From: Phycisphaerae bacterium | Lineage (GTDB): Bacteria; Planctomycetota; Phycisphaerae; Phycisphaerales; SM1A02 | Direction: 5' to 3' | Length of the DNA stretch: 5,486 bases | Assembly (NCBI GenBank): GCA_016873355.1 | Contig: VGXK01000161.1 | Location: forward strand, 1 to 5,486 | In this document: in pieces, positions 1-5,486 of the stretch | Position numbering within the stretch: the first letter of the stretch is position 1 | Layout: every line of letters begins with the position of its first letter | The notes under the pieces: generated by a model | Seen by the model: only the letters and a program-made list of their open reading frames with translations | The model's database searches: none | Told to the model about the DNA's origin: nothing | Program-made: the position numbers and the translations under genes

Positions 1-1
1 C

Positions 2-793
2 GGCGGCGACGCGCCGCTTCGAAAGGGCGAGCGCGCCAAGCTGCTCTTCCTTCCCGACCAGCATCTCGGGCGCAACACGGCGCGACGCGCGGGATTCGTC
101 AGCGAGATCGACGCGGAGCGAGCCGCGGCGAAGAAGCCCGCCGCGCACGCGAAGTCGGGGGCGGCGAGCGCTCGTCGCGGCGGCGCTCGAACGGCCGCTC
201 GAGCCTCGCGTGCCGATGGCGTAGCGCACGCCGACATGGCGGTGTGGGATCCGAGATCCGAACTGGGCGGGCTCGCCCCCGAAACGATCCGTCACGCCAC
301 GATCCTGCTCTGGGCCGGTCACTGCTCCGTGCACAAGCTCTTCCGTCCCGAGCACGTGGCGCAGGCGCGGCGCGATCACGGCGTCGAGACCGTGATCGTT
401 CATCCCGAGTGCTGCCAGGAGGTGGTCGAACTCGCCGACAAGGTCGGCAGCACCGAGTTCATCATCCGCGAGATCGATGCGGCGAGGCCGGGCACCTCCT
501 GGGCCGTCGGAACGGAAGTGCATCTCGTGAATCGGCTCGCGCGCCTCGCCGCCGAGCGCGGCGTGCGCGTGCGGATCCTGAGCGACTGCCAGTGCCTCTG
601 CACGACGATGTACCGAATCGACCAGGCCCACCTGCTCTGGGCGCTCGATCATCTCGCCGAAGGCCGCATGGTGAACGAGATTCGCGTGCATGCCGACGCA
701 CGACGCCTCGCGCGACTCGCGCTCGACCGCATGCTCGCGAACGCGGCGCCGAGCGGCGCTGCACGGTCGCGGGCGACGGCGCTCGTCGACTGA
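2..793 (+). CDS. nadA: Quinolinate synthase NadA, C-terminal part (5' end outside window)
   Basis: NadA is a cytosolic [4Fe-4S] enzyme that condenses iminoaspartate with dihydroxyacetone phosphate to give quinolinate, in de novo NAD synthesis. The reading frame is open from base 2, so the start lies upstream; 264 codons are visible. Family motifs in order (fragment residues): LLFLPDQHLGRNTA at 14-27, MAVWDP at 79-84, GHCSVH at 106-111 with a cluster Cys at 108, VHPEC at 133-137, GSTEFII at 149-155, WAVGTE at 167-172, and CLCTTMYRI at 198-206. Cys200, which has Met at +3, matches the last cluster ligand; the first ligand must lie upstream. HLLWALDHL and the terminal LALDRML stretch are also typical. 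The ATG at 236 is not the start, because LPDQHLGRNTA is NadA sequence and lies upstream in the same frame. An Ala/Arg/Lys-rich insert separates these two motifs. The identification is firm; the insert is the oddity. Confidence 0.95.
   Translation, partial: GGDAPLRKGERAKLLFLPDQHLGRNTARRAGFVSEIDAERAAAKKPAAHAKSGAASARRGGARTAARASRADGVAHADMAVWDPRSELGGLAPETIRHATILLWAGHCSVHKLFRPEHVAQARRDHGVETVIVHPECCQEVVELADKVGSTEFIIREIDAARPGTSWAVGTEVHLVNRLARLAAERGVRVRILSDCQCLCTTMYRIDQAHLLWALDHLAEGRMVNEIRVHADARRLARLALDRMLANAAPSGAARSRATALVD
98..232 (+). other. Low-complexity Ala/Arg/Lys insertion inside NadA
   Basis: Fragment residues 33-77 lie between the GRNTA motif and the MAVWDP motif. From what I know of the family, these two are normally joined by roughly ten residues, so about 35-40 are extra here. 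The core (residues 41-71) is almost entirely Ala, Arg, Lys, Gly and Ser, and includes AAAKKPAAHAKSGAASARR. This is a composition like histone H1-type tails and probably a disordered exposed loop. The frame stays open on both sides and the downstream catalytic motifs are intact, so it reads as an in-frame insertion and not a frameshift. Its exact limits are uncertain by a few residues. Confidence 0.7.
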
Positions 794-891
794 CCCGCAT
801 GACTCGAACTGCGGCGTGACGGCCGATTCCTTCGGCGCACCGGCCGCGTCGACCATTCTCGGCGATCACCCGCACGGCTACGCTGTGGCAC
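794..891 (+). promoter_or_regulatory. nadA to AsmA-like gene gap with a weak leaderless-type promoter candidate
   Basis: This 98-base gap has no GGAGG-like ribosome binding site in front of the ATG at 892; the preceding bases are CGCTGTGGCAC. A TACGCT hexamer at 879-884 fits the loose TAnnnT -10 pattern and ends 7 bases before the ATG, the spacing seen in leaderless transcripts. A poor -35 candidate, TTCTCG at 856-861, lies 17 bases further upstream. The alternative is that the gene is read through from nadA and translated without a strong Shine-Dalgarno. The only stem-loop seen (822-836) is short and has no T-tract, so no terminator can be claimed. The promoter assignment is weak. Confidence 0.2.
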
Positions 892-3800
892 ATGAGCGAC
901 GCAACGGGAACGAAGGGACGGAGACGGTGGCTTCGCATCGTGGGGTTCGTTGCGATCGCGCTTGTGATCCTGGTGGTCGCGGCGCCGTCGCTGCTGAGCT
1001 GGACGATCGCCCCCGCGCTGATCGCCGGCGCCGTCTCGGACCAGGTGAACGGCAGCGTGAGCGTCGGCTCCGCGCGGCTCGGCTGGACCTCGCCGCAGCG
1101 CATCGAGGGACTCGTGATCGACGATTCCGCGAACGGCAATCGCATCAGCGCCACGGTCGAAGTGCAGCGTTCGCTCCTTTCGCTCATCACGAGTCCCATG
1201 GGCGGCTCCGAGATCACGGCGCAGGCGGACGTGCGCGCGAAGCTGGCGCCCGACGGTTCGATCTCGCTGGCGAAACTCGCGAAGCCGGCGCCGCCGAGCG
1301 CCCCCGGAACGGGCGCCCCCGGAAGCGGAACGGGCGGCGCCGCGCCGTCCAAGCCGCCCACGCCGCTGCCTTCCACGTTCGCCGCGTCGATCACGCTGTT
1401 GCCGAGTTCGTTCGAGATCGATCGCGGCGCGGACGGGCCGATCAAGCTCACCGCGCTCGCGGGCACTGTTCGCTTCGACGCCGCCGACGGCTCGATCACG
1501 AGCGATCTCAAGGGACAGATCGCGGGCGACGGCGCCGCGGCGCCGTTCGCCGTGAGCACGCGGCTGAAGGAGGTCGTCGATCGCTTCGGCGCCGTGTCGC
1601 TCGCCACCGCCACCGGCGTGGTGAAGGCGGCCGCGAACGGGCTCACCACGCGCCTCGACGACAAGGCGGTGGCGATCTCGGGCGTCGACCTTTCGCTCGA
1701 CGCCCCCGACGCGAAGGGGCCGATCGCCGTGGTCTATTCGCTGCGGCGCGCCGCCGTCGGCGCGAGCGAGGTCGACGATCTCGGCGGTGCCGCGCAGCTC
1801 GGGCGGGATCCGAAGGGTCCGGCGGGAATCTCCGCGTCGATGCTCACCGCGTCGATCGATCGCGGCACGATCTCGGTGCGGGAGGGGCCCGATCCGTTCG
1901 TCGCGTCCGGGCTCTCCGCGAAGGTGGAGCTCGGCGCCGGTGGTTCCGCGTCGTTCGCGATCTCGGCCGAGACGACGCTCGGCGCGCATCGCGGCGCCGT
2001 CACGGGCGACGGATCCTTCGCGCAGCTCTTCGACGAGCGCTTCCATCCGACGCTCGCACGCGCGACCGGAAGCGGAACGATCACCGTGAGCAAGGCCGTG
2101 GTTCCCGCGGGACCCGTGCAATCGGAGATCGACACGCTCACGATCGCCGTCGACGCGAAGAACGCGTCGGCGCCGATCTCGATCAAGGTGGAGGGAACCG
2201 GAACGGTTCGCGAGATCGGTGACGCATCGAAGAGCGGAGGCGGGAGCGCGGGCGCGTCGGGCCGCCGCGGCGCCGAGCCCGAGCGCTCGACCGTGGCCGC
2301 GTCGCTCTCGATCGGTCGCGACGCCGGAAGCGATCTCGGGATCTCGACGGACCTCCGCACCGTGAGCGGCACGGTCGAAGCGCGCGGGATTCCGAGCGCG
2401 ATCCTCCAGCCGTTCGTCCCGGAGTTCGGCGAGGTCCGCATCGTGCCGTCGCGCGATCTCGGGCCGACGCTCACCGTCTCCGCCTCCGCCCCGGGCGGAA
2501 CGGCCGCGCCCCTTTCGGTGTCGCTCGATTCGACGCTCGTGCAGGCGAACCTGCGTGCCACGATCGACGGCTCGAACGGCGCCGTGAAGCAGGCATCGGG
2601 AAGCGTGGCCGCCACGATCCTTCCCGAGCTTCTCGCGCCGACTCCGGTGCGCACGGGCGGTCCGATCAGGACGACGCTCGAGATTCGATCGCTCTCGTTG
2701 CCTCGAAGCGGCGACGGCCTCGACCTCCAGGCGATCGCGGCCGAAGTGAACGGCGCCGTCGACGGCGCGGTCATGGTCGGCGCCCCGGCGAAGTCGACCA
2801 CGATCTCCGCGATCCGCGCCTCGTTCCGCACGCCTCGGCTCGGCGACGGCGCGAGCGTTCGCCTGAACGCCGCCGCCGACGGCGTGCCCGCCGAGCTCGT
2901 CGCCGACCTGCGCGGATTGGAGCGGCTCGGCCAGGATTCGTTCGATCCGAAGTCGATCGCGGCGCGCGGCACGCTGAGCGCCGGCCCGATCGACTGGTCG
3001 ACGCCGCCGGCGATCGCCTCGGGTCTGCTCGAGACTCCGATCGTGCGCGACAGCCTCACGACGAGCACGATCGCCGCGAGCTTCGACGGACACGCGAACG
3101 AGGGCGCCGCGCAGTTCTCGATCGTCGACGGTCCGCAATCGGTCGGCGCGAAACTCGCGTGGACCGCCGCGCGCATCGACGTCAGCGACGCGAAGGGCCG
3201 AGTCGTCGTCTCGAACCGCACGCTTGACGCGCTCAAGGTCGATTCCGTGCGCCTGGCGCAGCCCGCGACGCTCGACGCGTCCGTGTCGCCGTTCTCGTTC
3301 GAGCGCCCGGCGCTCGAACGCGGCGAAGCCGTCATCGATTCGATGAACTTCAACCTGAAGTCGGCGCAGATCGCGCTGGCGTCGGCGCCGGGACTGGCGC
3401 GTCCCGTCACCGCGTCGTCGGTCGACGCGAACGGCACGATCCGTCCGGGCGACGACTTCGGCATCACGACCCAGGCGGCGCTCGCGCTCTCCGACGCCGC
3501 GGGTCCGCTCGGCAACGCCTCGCTGCGATTCGAGGGCTCGCGCCTGGCGAGCGACGCGCGGAAGTGGTCGGCGTCGGTCGACGCGAAGGAGCTCGAGGGC
3601 TCGCGCGCGCTCACGGCGCTCGGCCTCGATGCCGAAGCGATTCCCGGAATCTCGCCCGGCGATCGCGGCACAGTCTCGCTCGGCGCCCGGAGCGACGGCA
3701 ACGGCGCACTCGACGCGAGCTTCGACGCCGCGATCGGCGCCCTGCGCGGCAAGGGTTCGGGGTCGCGCGCCTCCGACGGCGCGGTGACGGTTCCCGCGGC

Positions 3801-5340
3801 CGAACTCGCGATCACGCTCGACGCGGCGCGAAGCACCGCCTTCTTCGACAACGAGAAGGACGCGAACGGCCGACCGCTCATCACCCGGGCGAGCTCCGTG
3901 CCGATCGCGGTGTCGCTGAAGGATTTCTCGGTGCCCGCGCCGGGCGCCGACGGCTCGCTGCCGGTCCTGCAGGGCAAGGGCAGCGCCACGATCACCACGG
4001 GCGCCATGGACCTGGAGGTGGCTCAGGTGGGAAGCGTGCGCGTCGGTGCGATGAACACCGACCTGTCGCTCGCCGGAAACGGTCGGCGCGCGTCGCTGCA
4101 GATGAGCTCGTCGATCCAGCACGCGAGCATCGGCACGCAACCCGTCTCGTTGAAGGCCGTCGTCGCGAACTTCCTCGGCAGCAAGGGCCGGCTCGATCTC
4201 GTCCAGGCGTCGATCGACGGTGAAGCGAAGATGCAGGCCGTGCCGGTGGCGCTGATCGACCTGGTGCTTCCGGGCGACGGCATCTACGCGCAGGCGCTCG
4301 GGCCCGCGCTCACGATCGACGCGCGCGCCTTGAGCATTCCCGGCAGCGCCGGCTCGACGATCACCGGCACCGCCTCGAGTCAGTACATGCAGGCCGATCT
4401 CGGCCGCATCCAGGTCGAAGGCGGTTCGGTGTCGATCACGCCGCAGAAACCGCTCTCGCTCTCGCTCGTGCCGAACGGCACGCTGAGGCAGCGCGTGCTG
4501 AAGCCGATCAACCCGATTCTCGAGGACATCCGTCCGCGCGAGAACCAGCCGCTCGTCTTCGCCGTGAACGAATTGCGCGCGCCGGTCGAGTTCGCCATGA
4601 GCGAGCTCAACTCGAAGTTCCTGCTCACGGTCGGCGACGTCGAGATCCAGCGCAACGATCGAATGCTCGACCTGCTGCGGCTCGTTCGCGAGGACGCGGA
4701 CGGATTGGTCGACGGCAACATCGGTCCGCTCGACGGCACGATCGTGAACGGGCGGCTCACCTACCAGAACTTCGTGATCTCGCTCGGCAAGACGGGCAAC
4801 ACCTGGAACCAGCAGCTCTTCTTCTCGGGCGACATCAACCTGGGATCGACGCCGCCGTACGCGACCGCGATCAACGTGGACTATCCGGTGAGCGGCATCG
4901 GCAAGCTCGCCTCCGGCGCGACGCGCTTCGACGGCTTCTTCAACCGCCTGGGGCAGATCATCGATCGAGTGCCGGTCGTGGATCTCGAGAAACTGCGCGT
5001 GCGCGCGACCTACAGCGGACCGATCGAGCCCGATCGCGATCTCGATCTCACGGTGGAACCGGTGTTGATCGCGCCCGACGGCTCGACCGATCCGGTGAAG
5101 GCGATCCTCGGCGGGATCTTCGGCGACAAGGGGCTCATTCCGATTCCGGGCCTCGGCGGATCGCAGGGCGGCGGCACGGGCGCTGGATCGGGCGGCGGCG
5201 GATCCGGAGGCGGCGCCGGCGGTGGAACCGCGCCCGGTTCCGGAGGACAGCAGGGCGGGTCGGGCGGAACGCAGCCTTCGAAGCCGGGCGATCCGATCAA
5301 GGGCATTCTCGACGACATCTTCAAGAAGAAGAAGCAGTAA
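892..5340 (+). CDS. Large AsmA/TamB-like membrane-anchored envelope protein, 1482 residues
   Basis: Layout: a cytoplasmic basic start (KGRRR, 8-12), one hydrophobic anchor (about 14-36), then a long extracytoplasmic chain. Residues 53-77 (NGSVSVGSARLGW then RIEGLVIDD) resemble the start of AsmA/TamB-like proteins. A Pro/Gly linker (about 131-161) and a Gly/Ser/Arg linker (about 447-466) follow. Most of the chain alternates polar and hydrophobic residues, as in long beta structures, and has Ala/Ser/Asp/Gly-rich repeats. A module recurs at about 499-604, 700-804, 907-1015 and 1116-1232. Residues 1240-1395 look like a more conserved terminal domain. A Gly-rich linker (1422-1463) and a KKKKQ end complete it. 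No cysteine occurs anywhere. Proteins of this class are implicated in phospholipid transport between membranes or in outer-membrane upkeep; that role here is inferred. ATG 892 is chosen because it precedes the anchor and the next Met is residue 103. No Shine-Dalgarno is visible. The exact family is unproven; a generic planctomycete-type hypothetical protein is the alternative. Confidence 0.72.
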   Translation: MSDATGTKGRRRWLRIVGFVAIALVILVVAAPSLLSWTIAPALIAGAVSDQVNGSVSVGSARLGWTSPQRIEGLVIDDSANGNRISATVEVQRSLLSLITSPMGGSEITAQADVRAKLAPDGSISLAKLAKPAPPSAPGTGAPGSGTGGAAPSKPPTPLPSTFAASITLLPSSFEIDRGADGPIKLTALAGTVRFDAADGSITSDLKGQIAGDGAAAPFAVSTRLKEVVDRFGAVSLATATGVVKAAANGLTTRLDDKAVAISGVDLSLDAPDAKGPIAVVYSLRRAAVGASEVDDLGGAAQLGRDPKGPAGISASMLTASIDRGTISVREGPDPFVASGLSAKVELGAGGSASFAISAETTLGAHRGAVTGDGSFAQLFDERFHPTLARATGSGTITVSKAVVPAGPVQSEIDTLTIAVDAKNASAPISIKVEGTGTVREIGDASKSGGGSAGASGRRGAEPERSTVAASLSIGRDAGSDLGISTDLRTVSGTVEARGIPSAILQPFVPEFGEVRIVPSRDLGPTLTVSASAPGGTAAPLSVSLDSTLVQANLRATIDGSNGAVKQASGSVAATILPELLAPTPVRTGGPIRTTLEIRSLSLPRSGDGLDLQAIAAEVNGAVDGAVMVGAPAKSTTISAIRASFRTPRLGDGASVRLNAAADGVPAELVADLRGLERLGQDSFDPKSIAARGTLSAGPIDWSTPPAIASGLLETPIVRDSLTTSTIAASFDGHANEGAAQFSIVDGPQSVGAKLAWTAARIDVSDAKGRVVVSNRTLDALKVDSVRLAQPATLDASVSPFSFERPALERGEAVIDSMNFNLKSAQIALASAPGLARPVTASSVDANGTIRPGDDFGITTQAALALSDAAGPLGNASLRFEGSRLASDARKWSASVDAKELEGSRALTALGLDAEAIPGISPGDRGTVSLGARSDGNGALDASFDAAIGALRGKGSGSRASDGAVTVPAAELAITLDAARSTAFFDNEKDANGRPLITRASSVPIAVSLKDFSVPAPGADGSLPVLQGKGSATITTGAMDLEVAQVGSVRVGAMNTDLSLAGNGRRASLQMSSSIQHASIGTQPVSLKAVVANFLGSKGRLDLVQASIDGEAKMQAVPVALIDLVLPGDGIYAQALGPALTIDARALSIPGSAGSTITGTASSQYMQADLGRIQVEGGSVSITPQKPLSLSLVPNGTLRQRVLKPINPILEDIRPRENQPLVFAVNELRAPVEFAMSELNSKFLLTVGDVEIQRNDRMLDLLRLVREDADGLVDGNIGPLDGTIVNGRLTYQNFVISLGKTGNTWNQQLFFSGDINLGSTPPYATAINVDYPVSGIGKLASGATRFDGFFNRLGQIIDRVPVVDLEKLRVRATYSGPIEPDRDLDLTVEPVLIAPDGSTDPVKAILGGIFGDKGLIPIPGLGGSQGGGTGAGSGGGGSGGGAGGGTAPGSGGQQGGSGGTQPSKPGDPIKGILDDIFKKKKQ
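1285..1374 (+). other. Pro/Gly/Ala-rich linker in the large protein
   Basis: Residues 132-161 are dominated by Pro, Gly, Ala, Ser and Thr (for example PAPPSAPGTGAPGSGTGG, then PSKPPTPLP). They separate the N-terminal anchor and first beta unit from the rest. A second, shorter linker of similar flavour (SKSGGGSAGASGRRG) is at residues 447-461, bases 2230-2274. They look like flexible joints between folded sections. Confidence 0.65.
5155..5289 (+). other. Gly-rich C-terminal linker between two copies of a short motif
   Basis: Residues 1422-1466 are about half glycine, with Ser, Gln, Thr and Ala, including GAGSGGGGSGGGAGGG. At the DNA level this is a run of GGC/GGA/GGT codons, so it is low-complexity sequence likely to vary in length between strains. 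It separates a DPVKAILGGIF motif (1400-1410) from a DPIKGILDDIF motif (1467-1477) and probably acts as a flexible tether. Confidence 0.75.
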
Positions 5341-5366
5341 CGCGGCGTGACGAGCGGGGCGGGGGC

Positions 5367-5397
5367 CCACGCTGCTGCGCGGGGCGTGGTGGCACGC
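5367..5397 (+). terminator. Competing hairpins after the large gene, possible 3' end structure
   Basis: CCACGC at 5367-5372 can pair perfectly with GCGTGG at 5384-5389 (6 bp, 11-base loop). The same GCGTG (5384-5388) can instead pair with CACGC at 5393-5397 (5 bp, 4-base loop GTGG), which belongs to the second repeat copy. The two folds are mutually exclusive. No T-tract follows, so a classical intrinsic terminator is not supported. A transcript-end stabilising hairpin or a chance product of G-rich DNA are both possible. Confidence 0.25.
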
Positions 5398-5411
5398 TGC
5401 TGCGCGGGGCG
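5368..5411 (+). repeat. Two-copy tandem duplication, 25-base period
   Basis: The 19-mer cacgctgctgcgcggggcg occurs exactly at 5368-5386 and again at 5393-5411, a period of 25 bases. A decayed third copy may precede it: bases 5343-5367 match the unit at about 14 of 25 positions, mostly in the segment ending gcggggcg. It starts 28 bases after the stop codon of the large gene and lies outside any supported gene. There are too few copies, with too short a spacer, for a CRISPR array; a minisatellite-like duplication or a fragment of a dispersed intergenic repeat is more likely. Confidence 0.8.
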
Positions 5412-5486
5412 GGGCGAGGGATGGAGCTCGGGCAGCTTCGGAGGAACCGCCCTTTCGGTGCACTGTCAGAAGCGTCGGGGACCCCC
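5412..5486. other. Unassigned G-rich right edge
   Basis: No gene is supported here. G runs continue at 5411-5414, 5418-5420 and 5430-5432. An ATG at 5421 opens a frame that stays open to the window edge (22 codons), but it has no well-spaced ribosome binding site and no recognisable sequence. A GGAGGA at 5440-5445 lies 12 bases before a GTG at 5458, which is too far for confidence. The next gene may start at or beyond the edge. Confidence 0.4.

Noticed and set aside
236..793. ATG at 236 as the start of a separate short gene
   Set aside because: The same frame is open upstream and carries the NadA motif LPDQHLGRNTA, so this is an internal Met of NadA.
244..819. Open frame overlapping nadA in a second plus phase
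   Set aside because: Arg-rich shadow frame; the NadA frame has clear family motifs.
822..836. Stem-loop GCCGA-TTCCT-TCGGC as a nadA terminator
   Set aside because: Only 5 bp and no T-tract; expected often by chance in DNA this rich in G and C.
1734..4007. 757-codon open frame on the minus strand
   Set aside because: Shadow of the same gene in another phase; low-complexity Ser/Ala/Pro/Arg composition and no motif.
5368..5411. CRISPR array
   Set aside because: Two copies only, a 6-base gap between repeats, and no cas gene nearby.
649..5463. 1604-codon open frame on the minus strand
   Set aside because: It is the exact in-register complement of the large plus-strand gene and is open only because TTA, CTA and TCA codons are absent there. 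Its product is an Arg/Asp/Glu-rich sequence with no domain-like pattern, and it runs across both gene boundaries.
5421..5486. Start of a new gene at ATG 5421 (or GTG 5458)
   Set aside because: Only 22 (or 9) codons are visible, no correctly spaced ribosome binding site for either start, and no recognisable protein. An open frame is uninformative at this GC content.

Overview
The window is GC-rich DNA, roughly two thirds G+C by eye, with densely packed same-strand genes. It suggests a high-GC Gram-negative-type bacterium with an inner membrane and an outer envelope layer. My best guess is the Planctomycetota (Phycisphaerae-like), based on the style of the large AsmA-like protein and the form of NadA. 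This is inference; no rRNA or other taxonomic marker is present.

Layout. (1) Bases 2-793, plus strand: the 3' part of nadA (quinolinate synthase), cut by the window's left edge. It carries an unusual Ala/Arg/Lys-rich insertion. (2) Bases 794-891: a 98-base gap with no Shine-Dalgarno sequence and a weak promoter-like -10 element placed as in leaderless transcription. (3) Bases 892-5340, plus strand: one very large gene (1482 codons) for a membrane-anchored, cysteine-free, beta-repeat envelope protein of the AsmA/TamB-like type. (4) Bases 5341-5486: a G-rich 3' flank with a 25-base-period tandem duplication, two competing hairpins and a possible G-quadruplex. No gene there can be supported.

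The two genes have no obvious functional link. NadA is a cytosolic Fe-S enzyme of de novo NAD synthesis. The large protein should sit in the inner membrane with most of its chain outside the cytoplasm, where AsmA-like proteins are thought to help move lipids or maintain the envelope.

The most interesting signals are in the large gene: a repeated module of about 100 residues that recurs about four times, and a short DP(V/I)K-type helix motif duplicated on both sides of a Gly-rich C-terminal linker. The NadA insertion and the repeat/hairpin cluster after the large gene come next. I found no mobile element, CRISPR array, tRNA or rRNA.
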